A stretch of 64,000 nt of DNA, taken from NCBI RefSeq assembly GCF_026130175.1, contig NZ_JAIGNI010000001.1:124001-188000 (forward strand), given 5' to 3'. Of this stretch, positions 35,198 through 45,600 are shown piece by piece. Under the pieces are notes generated by a model. That model saw nothing but the letters and a program-made list of their open reading frames with translations, did not search any database and was not told the origin of the DNA. This DNA is from Lyngbya sp. CCAP 1446/10 (lineage in GTDB: Bacteria > Cyanobacteriota > Cyanobacteriia > Cyanobacteriales > Microcoleaceae). Numbering within the stretch: position 1 is the stretch's first letter; every line of letters begins with the position of its first letter. The position numbers were made by a program, and so were the translations under genes.

Positions 35198-36364
35198 ATG
35201 ACAAGTACCGTATTAAAACCCTCTGCCCATCCTCTATCCGCCTACATTGACATCTTGGAGTCAGGCAAAGCTTTGCTTCCAGAATCAACGGACAATGTAG
35301 TAGAAGTAGTCGGCATTCTCAAAAGTTACGGTGTGGTTCTAGATGCCTACTCCCTCAATCTTAACTACATCGCTGAAGAACAATTTTTAGTGCTTTTCCC
35401 GTTTTTTAAATATTTCAACGGAGAAGTGAATCGACCGAAATTAATCCGCTATTTGTGGCACGACCGCATTAATTTTGAGTATGCTGAGTATGTGATGAGA
35501 ACCATGCTTTGGCACGGCGGTGGGGGTTTGGACACTTATTTGGATTCCCCGGAATTTAGCAGTTTGGTCGAAAAGGCGATCGCAGCTAAGTTAAAAGGCA
35601 ATTTTTTCATGCAGGGACTGCACAAAGTTTTCCCTAATTTTTTGCCGGAACAAGTGCGGATGCTGGCTTACTACACCGGGCTTGGTCAGTTTTGGCGGGT
35701 AATGAGCGATTTATTTATTGATATGTCCGATCGCTACGAAGCCGGGGAAATTAAGTCGATCGCTGACGTAGTTGATTTTACCTTAGCAGGTTTGGTGGGT
35801 GCCGCCAGTCTACCAATCACCTACAGCGTCAAGATTGGCGATCGAGACTACGATATCATTCCAGCCTCGGCGGGCTTGACATTTTTAGCAGATGTAGCAG
35901 TGCCTTATGTAGAGGCAATTTTCTTTCGTGGAACAGCATTTTTTGGAGTAGTTTCATACAACGCCCAAGCGCACCAAATCCCCGAAGAACAAAAAGATTT
36001 TGGCTACGGGGCTTTATTTGCTGACCCTTTGCCGATCGGAGGTGCAGGGATTCCGCCGACTCAATTGATGCAAGATATGCGGCATTTTCTGCCGGATTAT
36101 TTGCAAGAAGTTTACCGCACTAGCTGTCGCGGCGAAGATGATGTGCGCGTGCAAATTTGCCAAAGTTTTCAGAAGTCGATGTTTTGCGTGACGACAGCGA
36201 CTATTTTTGGTTTAGCACCTCATCCGATGAACACCTCAGATCCAGAGGAAAAAAAGGCTAATCGAGCTTATTTGGAAGCTTGGATGGATCGATTTCCAAA
36301 TTCTCGCTTGGATTGGGCAAATCAGCCAACTATCAGGGCTTGTCAGTTGTTCCCGGAACGGTAG
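35198..36364 (+). CDS. cupB: CO2 hydration protein CupB (ChpX type)
   Basis: Cup proteins sit on the NDH-1MS distal arm and convert CO2 to bicarbonate, coupled to electron transport, acting like a vectorial carbonic anhydrase. The 388-residue protein is soluble and carries the conserved LWHDRINFEYAEYVMRTMLWHGGGG region (His88 is the likely Zn ligand), plus FNGEVNRPKLIRYLW and the C-terminal CRACQLFPER-like end (TIRACQLFPER). Length is near Synechocystis CupB (about 380) and shorter than CupA (about 435), hence the name. It follows ndhD4 and completes the operon. Confidence 0.82.
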   Translation: MTSTVLKPSAHPLSAYIDILESGKALLPESTDNVVEVVGILKSYGVVLDAYSLNLNYIAEEQFLVLFPFFKYFNGEVNRPKLIRYLWHDRINFEYAEYVMRTMLWHGGGGLDTYLDSPEFSSLVEKAIAAKLKGNFFMQGLHKVFPNFLPEQVRMLAYYTGLGQFWRVMSDLFIDMSDRYEAGEIKSIADVVDFTLAGLVGAASLPITYSVKIGDRDYDIIPASAGLTFLADVAVPYVEAIFFRGTAFFGVVSYNAQAHQIPEEQKDFGYGALFADPLPIGGAGIPPTQLMQDMRHFLPDYLQEVYRTSCRGEDDVRVQICQSFQKSMFCVTTATIFGLAPHPMNTSDPEEKKANRAYLEAWMDRFPNSRLDWANQPTIRACQLFPER

Positions 36365-36545
36365 TCAGTTGTCAGTTGATAGTTGACAGTTGTCAGTTGT
36401 CAGTTGTCAGTTGTCAGTTGACAGTTGACAGTTGACAGTTGACAGTTGAGATTTGTCATTCCAATTCCCAATTCCCAATTCCCAATTCCCAATTCCCAAT
36501 TCCCAATTCCCAATTCCCAATTCCCAATTCCCAATTCCCGAATTA
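36364..36545. repeat. Two adjacent heptamer arrays
   Basis: AGTTGTC and AGTTGAC units fill 36364-36448, then AATTCCC units (about 11 copies) fill 36459-36540. They lie between cupB and the convergent PHP gene. Confidence 0.88.
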
Positions 36546-36546
36546 T

Positions 36547-37272
36547 CTAGATTCGGACTAAAAGACTCAGGCCATGAGAATCAGTTCCGCAAGTTCCCAA
36601 CAAACCATAAGTTTCAGCTAAATCTTTGACTAAAGCAGTTTGTTTGGGACTCGGTTTCCAAGGATTGGGATTAGCATAAGCATAGTAAATTTCTACACCG
36701 TCAATGCCAAGACGGGCTGCTTCTGGGATTAGTTGATCTGCTGTGGATCGATACCGGCAAGGATGTGCTAGAACTGCTAAACCTCCTGCTTCCTGAATCG
36801 CTTCAATTACCCTGGCTGCGGCATAAGAGGCGTGGCCTTCAGTACCTTTACCTCGCAAGTAAGGTTTGAGGCTGGAATGTTCCGGATCGAAAGCGTAAGC
36901 GAGAATGTGTACATCGTTGTTGAGCAATGCCGCATTAATTTCAGCGCCTGTCCAAAAACTAGGTGCTGCGGTAGTGCTGTCGGGATGGTTTAGTTTCCAA
37001 TTATCCAGCCAAATTTGAGCTTGAACGTAGCCTTTGGCGCTGTGGTGGTCAGTGATAGCAAAGCCTTTCAAACCACCTGCGATCGCAAGTTCCATCAATT
37101 TCTCAGGCTGCAATCGCCCGTCTGAGTAAACTGTGTGCATATGGAAGTTATAGGAACCCGGACAGCTATCGGCATCAATTGTCTGCAAGACTTGTTTGAG
37201 TGCCCAGATATTCTGGGCTTCTGGTTTGAGGCTAGAACTGGTGGAGGGAGCGAGATTGACCGCCATAAGCAT
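36547..37272 (-). CDS. PHP-domain phosphoesterase
   Basis: A 241-residue member of the polymerase-and-histidinol-phosphatase superfamily. The metal-binding signatures are visible: [11 protein letters not shown] near residue 43 (HxH-type motif), GFAITDHHS near 72, an internal Glu in [15 protein letters not shown] near 175 and the terminal GTDSHG. That is the complete set of trinuclear metal ligands, as in small bacterial PHP nucleases/phosphatases (YciV-like nucleoside bisphosphate or RNA 5'-exonuclease). Exact substrate is unknown. The start may be at 37272 or the next Met two codons on (37266). Confidence 0.85.
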   Translation of the reverse strand: MLMAVNLAPSTSSSLKPEAQNIWALKQVLQTIDADSCPGSYNFHMHTVYSDGRLQPEKLMELAIAGGLKGFAITDHHSAKGYVQAQIWLDNWKLNHPDSTTAAPSFWTGAEINAALLNNDVHILAYAFDPEHSSLKPYLRGKGTEGHASYAAARVIEAIQEAGGLAVLAHPCRYRSTADQLIPEAARLGIDGVEIYYAYANPNPWKPSPKQTALVKDLAETYGLLGTCGTDSHGLSLLVRI

Positions 37273-37357
37273 TATTATAAAAAAAACTAGCTTTGTTCAC
37301 TATATCTAATTTTTTGTTTAAATGTTGGGGGCTGATACCCACAGGCACTGCAAAGCG

Positions 37358-39760
37358 TTAGTCGCATTTTAAGCCTGCGGCTGCGGCTGTGGGAAATTCG
37401 ATCGGCACAAAGGTAAGACCAAATTGTTCTCTAGAACACAGAACAATATGCGCCACTCGTTTCGGAGGGTTTTTGCGATTTCCAGTCGTCGAGTCAAACT
37501 CAATTATACCCGTGGCTCCGTCAGCTTTGAAATCAGGAGAGGCTAAGGTTTTTTGCATTCCTTCGCGGCTGGGTTCTGGCTGCATTTCGAGGGCTTTTAT
37601 CAGCGTCTTGGCTGCATCGTAGGTTAAAGCCGATCGAGTATTGACCGGGCCTCCCCACAATTTTTCAGCGTTGACTGGAAACTTTTTGTCAAAACTAATT
37701 GTCGGATGCCAAAACACGGATATGCCCAGTTTTTCAATGGATTTTAGCTGTTTTGCTACTTTTAGCGTTCTCGGCTCGTACAGCGTCCAGGGCCCGACAA
37801 TCCAATTGCGATCGCCGTTAGCTTTAATCATTTCTAGCGCATTTTCTACAGCCTTAGTAACTTGACCGTCGGGAATGACCAATATCGCCGTTTTTCCGGT
37901 TTTCTCAACTTCTTTGATTGCTGATTTAGCGTTGAAATCATTTTTAGATAAGTCGTAATAATTACTGAGTCTAAAAGTCGAACCTCCTTGGGCTTCAAAT
38001 TGCTTTTTGAATTCTTCCCACAAAGAAGCGCTGAACGGACTGTTGGGATTGTAAAAAACTGCAACTTTTTTCTGACCTACTGAGAGCAGTTGATTTACTA
38101 AACCTTCAGCTTCTATGCTAGTTGTCGGAGCCGTCCGAAAGAAAAATTTACGAGGTTTGCGTGTTAGTTCTTCTGTTGTGCTTCCCGAAGAAAGGGCGAC
38201 CAGTTTATTTTGATTGTAAATATCTACTGTTGCCACGGTCATGTCGCTGGTGTAGTGTCCTATGACTGCTAGAATATCTGGCTGAGCGACTAGGTAATTT
38301 GCCCTTTGAACTGCGTAGGATTTGATATTGCCATCATCCGCAATGATGACTTTGAGACCTTTTCCTTTGATAGCTTTTGGTTCGAGAAATCCTTGACCTG
38401 GAAAATCTTTATTGCTGTCATTTGCAGCGAGGAGACCTAAATTTACTTCGGTTTGAGCTTGAGCAATGCCGCGCAGCAGTTCTTCTGCTAAATTGGCGTT
38501 AAGAATGCTGCCGTCATCCTTTCTGCGGATGGGAACAACAATTGCGATCGTGTAATAGTCTGCCTTGATTGTCTTTAGCAGAGCATTGTTGATGTAAATT
38601 AAAGTTTCTGGGTCTCTGCGGTCTTCTCGCCAGGACTGTTTGAGCAATTTTAAAGCTTCTGAATAATTAGAGTCTGCAAATTCATTAATTCCCCTTTGTT
38701 TTGGCCAAATGGCGAAGGTTTGTACTAGGAGTTTTTCACCGGAACTTACACCATCAGCGGAGGGTGTAGGCTGCGTTGGTGGCGGGGAAATTCTGGGGAT
38801 TAGCGGGGAAATTCTGGGGATTAAAAGTACGATCGCCAATCCGACGCAAATTCCCGCAACGCCTAACAGCGGCCAGCGAAAGCGCACAGGTTTGGGTGAC
38901 TTGGGCTGTTTGTCGATCGCCTCCAAGTCTTGCAAAACTTCAGAAACAGATTGGTAGCGCTCTTGAAAGTGGAAGCGCACCATCCGGGTTAATATATTTT
39001 TGAAACGGTCGCTCACTTGTACCGCAGGGCGATCGGACGTGGAGTAATCCCAGACTATTTCACAAGTCTGGGGGTCTTGCGGGAGATTTGTGGGAACCTT
39101 CCCGGTAAGAGCTTGAATCACGATGATTCCTAGGGCGTAAATATCGTTATATGGTTGCGGGACAGACCGGGGATTGTATTGTTCGGCAGGCATATAACCG
39201 CTTGTGCCGATCGCCTGCGATGTTATTTCACCTGTAGAGTCAGTGGTAAAAGTGCTGATTTCTTTGACAGCCCCAAAATCAATTAAAATAATTTGTTTAT
39301 CTGTTTTTCGCCGAATTAAGTTAGAAGGTGTAACATCGCGGTGAATAATATTTTCTTTATGGACTAATTTTAAAATTTCCAGAATTGCTCGCAACAAGGC
39401 GATCGCTTTCTCCTCCGTCCACTGTTTGCCTGAAGTGAGTTCTTCCTTAAGCTGATGTCCTTGAATATATTCTTGAACTAAGTAAAAATGATCGTTTTTT
39501 TCAAAGTCAGCGGATAATTTGGGAATGCACGAGTGATTGTCGAGACTGTACAAAGCGCTAGCTTCCCTTTCAAATTGCCGCCTTGCCATTCTTAAAACGC
39601 GCGGATCGTTCGATGACGGAAAAGGAATTTCCTTGACAACGCACACATTTCCGGGTCTGCTTAGATCGTTAGCCGTGTAGGTTCTAGCAAACCCTCCCCG
39701 TCCTAATTGAGCAATAATTCTGTAGCGTTCAGCCAGTATATCTCCGGGATTGAGACACAT
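37358..39760 (-). CDS. Transmembrane Ser/Thr kinase fused to a periplasmic ligand-binding domain
   Basis: The 800-residue protein joins two modules. Residues 12-280 are a Hanks-type kinase: glycine loop LGRGGFARTY (19-28), ATP lysine K43, catalytic HRDVTPSN (140-147), DFGAVKE (161-167) and a PAEQYNPRS activation segment. A membrane helix follows at about 297-314. Residues 345-800 resemble the type I periplasmic binding fold of branched-chain amino-acid receptors (ALSSGSTTEELTRK, VAVFYNPNSPFSASLWEEF, AALTYDAAKTLIKAL-like end). The kinase would be cytosolic and the sensor periplasmic. Ligand and targets are unknown. Active-site residues look intact. Confidence 0.88.
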   Translation of the reverse strand: MCLNPGDILAERYRIIAQLGRGGFARTYTANDLSRPGNVCVVKEIPFPSSNDPRVLRMARRQFEREASALYSLDNHSCIPKLSADFEKNDHFYLVQEYIQGHQLKEELTSGKQWTEEKAIALLRAILEILKLVHKENIIHRDVTPSNLIRRKTDKQIILIDFGAVKEISTFTTDSTGEITSQAIGTSGYMPAEQYNPRSVPQPYNDIYALGIIVIQALTGKVPTNLPQDPQTCEIVWDYSTSDRPAVQVSDRFKNILTRMVRFHFQERYQSVSEVLQDLEAIDKQPKSPKPVRFRWPLLGVAGICVGLAIVLLIPRISPLIPRISPPPTQPTPSADGVSSGEKLLVQTFAIWPKQRGINEFADSNYSEALKLLKQSWREDRRDPETLIYINNALLKTIKADYYTIAIVVPIRRKDDGSILNANLAEELLRGIAQAQTEVNLGLLAANDSNKDFPGQGFLEPKAIKGKGLKVIIADDGNIKSYAVQRANYLVAQPDILAVIGHYTSDMTVATVDIYNQNKLVALSSGSTTEELTRKPRKFFFRTAPTTSIEAEGLVNQLLSVGQKKVAVFYNPNSPFSASLWEEFKKQFEAQGGSTFRLSNYYDLSKNDFNAKSAIKEVEKTGKTAILVIPDGQVTKAVENALEMIKANGDRNWIVGPWTLYEPRTLKVAKQLKSIEKLGISVFWHPTISFDKKFPVNAEKLWGGPVNTRSALTYDAAKTLIKALEMQPEPSREGMQKTLASPDFKADGATGIIEFDSTTGNRKNPPKRVAHIVLCSREQFGLTFVPIEFPTAAAAGLKCD

Positions 39761-40167
39761 AAATTTTATAGTTTCTCTTGGGGCGCGATCGTTGATGCTA
39801 ATTATAATACAAAACCTGGGTTCACTACTTCATTTATGGGACTTTGTGGTTGAAACTCATACGTTTCAACCTTCTCAACAAGAGGCTCTCCGGCCCGTTC
39901 CACAAGAACATTGAATTTTTGTGGAACGGGCCAGAAAGCCCGTTCCTACTCTAAAAAAAAATTCCCATGGATTACCTGGGAATCATAAATATTAAGAAAA
40001 ATTAGTGCTGTTTTAATATATTTAATTAGCTCAAAATCTATCATAATCTAGCATCCCCATTTGGAGATTTGAGAGCGGACGACGGGGCGGGCATTCCGGT
40101 TCCGGTGCCACACCCGATCGCATTTTCCAAACTCAAGAAAACAGTTGCGTTCATGTTGGATCACCCA
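39761..40167. other. Intergenic region with two strong hairpins
   Basis: GGTTGAAAC (39848-39856) / GTTTCAACC (39863-39871), loop of 6. GGCCCGTTCCACAA (39892-39905) / TTGTGGAACGGGCC (39919-39932), loop of 13, with a further CCCGTTCC copy at 39939. These lie between the kinase start and the HetZ-family stop. The rest holds no gene; rightward frames at 40069 and beyond are shadows of the HetZ-family gene. Confidence 0.6.
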
Positions 40168-41403
40168 TTAAGCTTGGCTGCTGTTGCGAGTCTGGCTTGC
40201 CAGATCCAACAGTTGTGCCCAGCGTTTTTGAACTTGTTTGGGAGTGCAGTTGAGCGCAGTGGCGATCGCCTTGTCGCATTCTTGATTCCGCTTCATTTCT
40301 AACAGTTGCTGCATTTCTGGCGACAGTTGAGCACGAAATGCTTCCCATTTGTCCGAAGTCATTCCCAGCTTTTGATCGACATCAGCACCCAGCCATTCGT
40401 GAACCAGTTTCCAGTTTTGAGTACGGGAAAATTTTTCGACGTGGTACTTAAACCGTTGTTGCAAGTAGTCGCGCTGGCGGGAAGATAAACCGAGAACGCG
40501 ATCGATTTCCGAAGCCGAAAGGTCTTGCAATTTCAACATTAAGTAACTCACACATTCGGGCTGATTTTGGGCTTCCAGATAAGCGATCAATTCAGCGACA
40601 ACTCGATCGCGCAACACAGCATCAGCCGGATCAACAGTTTCCGAAACCATTTGTTCGCGGACTTGTTGCAGCGCCGGAGAACGGCTGTACATTTCCGCAT
40701 CTTCTCCCTTGCCGGATTCTACTGCCATTTCAATGTCGATCGCAGTTTCTGGAGGTTGGCCCTTAGCAAATCCTTGAGCGCGGAGCACAATCAGGCGTTG
40801 GCGATTGCGGCCGGGTAAACCGATTTGACGTTTGGCGTATTGTTCGGTGAAAGCCATGTACTCAGCCAATTCTAGCTGCGTGTGGGGAGTGTAGTTGAGA
40901 TCCAGTTGGTGTTCGCGGCGGAAAGCGCGCAAAGCTTCGATGTAAAAGCCTTGCAAAAAGTCTTCAATCATGTTGTAGCGAGCTTGGAAATTCAAGTTCG
41001 AGCGAAAAGAAGCAACATGACGGTAAATCATCGCCGCGAGGTGAGAGTGCAGTTCGACGCGGCCTTGTTTGGAACCGAGGCGATAGAATTGTAGAGTTTT
41101 TTGCAACCGGTGTTCAGCCAAGGTGATTTGCCAAGCTTCAACTTCGCCGGAAACTTGGATGCGATCGCTTTTTTGGCAAATCCGTTCGACTTCCTTAGCA
41201 ATCCGCATCGCCACTGCTTGAGCGCTGCGGCTGGATTTTTTCATTTCCGCTTGCAATTCTTTGAGGGCGAATTCAGCCAAAGCCAGAACATCAATGCTCG
41301 ACACTGTATTGATTTCGGCGGTTTGTTCGGAGGTGGCCGGAATGAAGTTGAGGTTAGAAGCGGTGTTGCAGTTGACGGTGTTGGTGGCAGTTTTGACAGT
41401 CAT
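40168..41403 (-). CDS. HetZ-family regulatory protein
   Basis: The 411-residue protein matches the HetZ/HetZ-like family, DNA-binding regulators of early heterocyst differentiation in Nostoc/Anabaena that also occur in non-heterocystous filamentous cyanobacteria. Family-like segments include RVELHSHLAAMIYRHV, MIEDFLQGFYIEALRAFRRE, ELAEYMAFTEQYAKRQI, LSSRQRDYLQQRFKYHVEKF and the ending KAIATALNCTPKQVQKRW, the last two reading like helix-turn-helix segments. No patU or hetP neighbour is present. The assignment is from recalled family sequence and could be to a HetZ paralogue rather than the orthologue. Confidence 0.68.
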   Translation of the reverse strand: MTVKTATNTVNCNTASNLNFIPATSEQTAEINTVSSIDVLALAEFALKELQAEMKKSSRSAQAVAMRIAKEVERICQKSDRIQVSGEVEAWQITLAEHRLQKTLQFYRLGSKQGRVELHSHLAAMIYRHVASFRSNLNFQARYNMIEDFLQGFYIEALRAFRREHQLDLNYTPHTQLELAEYMAFTEQYAKRQIGLPGRNRQRLIVLRAQGFAKGQPPETAIDIEMAVESGKGEDAEMYSRSPALQQVREQMVSETVDPADAVLRDRVVAELIAYLEAQNQPECVSYLMLKLQDLSASEIDRVLGLSSRQRDYLQQRFKYHVEKFSRTQNWKLVHEWLGADVDQKLGMTSDKWEAFRAQLSPEMQQLLEMKRNQECDKAIATALNCTPKQVQKRWAQLLDLASQTRNSSQA

Positions 41404-42173
41404 GGCGTTTATCCGGTAGTAGCGTAAGCGGGCAGGGAGTGAGGCGACAGTTGCTCGCGGTTTCGCTTGCTGTGCTGATTCAACTCTCTATGTATTGAAT
41501 ATAGGGAAATACAGATAGGCACAGTGATGCCAGTGTTCCACTCTCTCATGCAACAGTTTTTGGATACTGAATTTGATTCTAAGCGCTGGCTGTGGGAGAT
41601 ATATTTTATTACCCTTAAATCCTTACTGTACAAGCATTCTGAGCTGTAATTATGGTACGGCGATCGCGACAAAGATGGACGGTGTTCCGGGGCCGCTGAG
41701 TGGACAATTTACCAACTGGTCTTTTGAGGGGGTTTTCGGCGTTGGAGATTGCGGAATTGAGAGTCGGCAGAGTGTAGCGAACTGCACTATCTTCAGAACC
41801 TACGCCGCAGCAGTTGGGAAACCCGGTTAATCTGCAAATTTGTTTTTATGGCAGAAGGAAGAAGGAAGAAGCACAGTATTGTGTAGGGCGTGCACCGCCA
41901 CCGATATCAACCTTTCAATCACCTCATGGGGAAACTGACGGAGTATTTCGCGTTTCCCCATGTCAATAATGTGCTGCGAGATGTGTACGGTATGGAACCG
42001 AAAGTGCTGTCGGCTGTTGGGGGAAGATGCGATCGCACTCGCCCCAATCAAAGCTACGGCCCGCGAGTGCCAACAACACTGCTGGCTGAATTTCGCACTT
42101 GAGCGCAAGTCAAGTTAACCTAAAGTTAACAGCCGTTTTGTGCAGATGTCGGCTCAATCACCCACTGCAAATC
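41404..42173. other. Long gene-poor region upstream of the HetZ-family gene
   Basis: 770 bp lacking a supported gene. It probably includes the HetZ-family promoter. Frames of 70-93 codons on both strands between 41827 and 42108 (one with a GTG at 41890) overlap each other and resemble no family, so they may be remnants. The short TTCCTTC/AGAAGGA run near 41851-41871 is a heptamer fragment. Confidence 0.4.
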
Positions 42174-42536
42174 ATGAAAGAAGACACCATCGAAATTGTT
42201 GATTTTCACGCCCATATTTACTTCGACACTGATAGCCGCGATGCTGCGGCCCGCGTGCGTGAAGGATTGAGTCGGTTTGAGGTACAGCTCGGGCGCTGGC
42301 ATGACAAACCCATTGGCCCCCACCCCCAAGCGATGTATCAAGTTGCATTTTTACCGCAGCAGTTTGGCAAAGTCGTTCCCTGGTTAATGCTTCATCGCGA
42401 GGAACTAGATATTCTCGTTCATCCCGAAACAGGCGACGATGTTGAAGACCACACGACACATTCTTTGTGGCTGGGAAAGAAACTACAGTTGAATGTCGAA
42501 TTTCTGCGACCTAAAACCACCAGTGCGAGTTTATAG
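42174..42536 (+). CDS. DOPA 4,5-dioxygenase family protein
   Basis: A 120-residue protein of the small DOPA-4,5-dioxygenase family (Pfam Dopa_diox type), extradiol dioxygenases that in plants and fungi open DOPA to betalamic or muscaflavin precursors and in bacteria have unknown substrates. Metal-ligand candidates are the two His of DFHAHIYFD near the N-terminus and the cluster ILVHPETGDDVEDHTTHSLWLG near the end. The frame is open from 42099, but the ATG at 42174 immediately precedes the conserved IEIVDFHAH strand. It is a single gene facing the caspase-STAND gene (convergent). Confidence 0.87.
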   Translation: MKEDTIEIVDFHAHIYFDTDSRDAAARVREGLSRFEVQLGRWHDKPIGPHPQAMYQVAFLPQQFGKVVPWLMLHREELDILVHPETGDDVEDHTTHSLWLGKKLQLNVEFLRPKTTSASL

Positions 42537-42619
42537 TCATCGCTCTCTAATTGCTATATGTAGATAAAATACTACTTGCTGGGTGCGGAGCTACCGAAGA
42601 AACCAGAGCGGTTGGGAAC

Positions 42620-45600
42620 TCAAGTGCGATCGGCATCAATTGAAGATAGATCGCGACTCGGACTCTCTCCCACTAAGGAAATAAACTGCTGGTCATTCCG
42701 CAAGGAGTCAAAGTCGGGGTTCGATCGAGCTTCCCGACAACAACGGCGCGGAGCGATCTGGATTGCTTGTTGAAGCGCAGCAATAGCTTGCTCGGTGTCA
42801 CCTTGTCGGGCATAGCAACAGGCTTTTCCGTAGTAACCTTCCTCATTTTCTGGATGTTCGCGAATCACTCGATCGAACAATTTCATAGCTTGTGAGTATT
42901 CGCCTGCACGGGAGAGAACGATTCCTTTATTAACGAGTAATGGAGGTTTATTTCCTCCTAACTGAATTGCGCGATCGCAACTCTTTATCGCGGCTGGATA
43001 ATCCCCCATTAGGCTTAAAGTCAAACCTTTGTTATGATACAACCCATAAATTTGAGGAGCTATTTTAATAGCTTGTTCACAACTAATAAGGGCGTCGTTA
43101 TAGCGTTTTAACAAGGCTAGACAACAACTTTTATCCGAGTAATAATTAGGATTTACTGGGTCTATTTCAATAGCTTTGTTGATACTGACTAGGGCTTCTT
43201 CATAGCGTTCTAAATAATTCAATATTTCACTCTTTCTAGCGTAATAAGGAGACTTTTCTGATTCGGTTTCAATAGATATGTCGATACTAATTAATGCTGG
43301 TTCGTCTAAATCTATTGAATGAAAAGCTAAGGACAAATAAAAGTAAATGTCACCTAGAAAATGAGTATTATCGAAATTTTTAAGTGTCTCAATTTCTGCA
43401 TGAGTTTGATTTAAAAGACTTAAAGCTCGCGTGTAGTCGTAATCACTCCGCAGACTGTAACTTATTAGAGCCAGACACTTTGCTAAACCTGTTAAATTCT
43501 GAATTTCACGGAAGCAAACATTTAGTCCCGACTCAATTTTGGACTTAATTTGACTCGAATCTTCTTCTCCCTGGATGTCAAGGCTATAGTTTTTTCGAGG
43601 AATGACGTACCATCCAAATACGATAGTTTTCTCTATGCTGTCTAGAAACTTCTGAATATCTTCCCGTAATAGTTTGTTTTCTTTTAGTTCGGCTTCTGAG
43701 GCAATTGCCAAAAATGCACTTCTTGCAATTAATGGTTTCTGAAAATAAGCCCCTTCAAAAAAACAAGTTAATAGTTGACGTTTTCCTTCAGTTTTATTGG
43801 CAAATAGTCTGTGATAAATGACTTCTATCATCAGCTCCTGCCATTCCGAATTTTCATATTTATCCAGGGGAGAGCGATCGGGTGATACTTCTCGCTCGGC
43901 AAGCTGCTCAAAATAATCGGCTATCCAATTGTGGATTTGAAAAAATTCTTGTTTATCTTCTTGATGCTGGGTTTTCCGAATCTCACTTCTGGCAACATCA
44001 TCAATCCGATATCGATCGTCACAAATTGCAAAATCACGCTCTGTCAGCCACTTAAACCAATCGATATTGTTACCATTTTTGCAATCATTCAGAATGTCCG
44101 ATACTTCAAATTTTTGAAGCAAATTGCGAATCAACGGTCGATCGAACCAACGACAGTGAGCTGCCAATTTTACCACTCGTTGTTCAGTTTCATTTAACCC
44201 CTCTAGCAGTAAGTCTACCATGCTAGATTGCCCACCAGACAAGGTGATTTTTCCGCTCTCTTCCTTTTGTTTTTTTAGCAAATTTAAGTAATAGGGATAT
44301 CCTTGAGTTGCTCTCCAAATTCGCCTCACAAAACCCTTATCTGTCACTCCAATATCTGCTAGATATTTTTGAGTTTCTTGTTCGTCAAATTGAATCAGTG
44401 CATATTCACGAATCAGCGGATTCTCCCCCTCTTTAAACTTCCCCTGATAACGTCCATGACTCAGCTTGTAGCGTCCTGCCATCGCAATTCGGACTGGAAA
44501 ATCTTGCAATGGCGTATCTTTGAGTAATTCATTACCCAAAAATTCATTAAAATCTTTCTGTGCTTTTTCATAGGTATCCAGCCATAACACGATCGGCATA
44601 TCTTGCGACAACTGAATCAAGGTTTCTGCAAAAGCCTGAGTGAGCTTTAGCTGTGGATCGAGCATGATATCTCGCAAGCTCATCTTTTCCTGTGTAGATC
44701 CTTGCGTAGCTGGATGTTGCCTCAAAAGTTTCTCAAAGCGCTCTCTTGTTGAAAGCGGATTAAACGTGGATTCATCCTCGGTGACGATCGAACTTCGCGC
44801 CACTCCCATATATTCCCGAACCAAACTACTCTGCTCAGCGCTCACTTTTTGAGTTTCTTCCGCAGGCTCATTTTCCAGGCGTTGCAGCGTTTCTTCGTAG
44901 TGTTGATACCGAACTGTGAAGAGATCTGCCTCTGGCTGATGAATTGACAATTGCTGGTGTAAGTGTTTCATCAGTTTGATGGGTGTACTCAATCGGCTGT
45001 TGTTAAAATCAGCCTCCAGAAATTTCACCTTTCCGTGGTGCAGGCTTTTTAACTCATCTAGTAAGGTAGATTTGCCAATTCCCCCAATTCCATGAGCATA
45101 AAACATCAACGGTGCGGAGTCGGGTTGCTGAATCGCCTTAGCAAAATCATCCAGAAATCGTTTGGTCGAACTGCGAGAAACGAACAAACCTTTGCGGCCG
45201 GGTTTTGAGGCTTTTTCCCGACCTAAATTTGCTGAACTGGACTGTACTAAAGCAGTTGAGTTCGGCGATCGCGCTTTCGGGTTTTTGATGAAGGTTTGGG
45301 GATTTGCGCTATCGATATTGCTCAACGTCGCTTTTTGAGCGGAAGCCTTGGAGCGGAAATATTCGTTAATCTTATCCCTCAGTTTAGAAAGCTCTAAAAA
45401 TTCGTCATTATCCTCCCAATCAGAATTTTTCAGTACGCTTACTAAAGCATCCACAAAATCACCATCACCTGCTTCTGTATCTGAATCTGTCGAACACAGA
45501 ACGCAAAATCCCGATGGCTTGCGGGTACTCGATCCAGAAGTCAAGCTCTGAATAATCCCATTCGCACCCGCGGCTGCATAACAAACGTCCAGAATCAGTA

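Noticed and set aside
36364-36545. CRISPR array
   Set aside because: The period is 7 bp with no spacers, so this is a heptamer tandem repeat.
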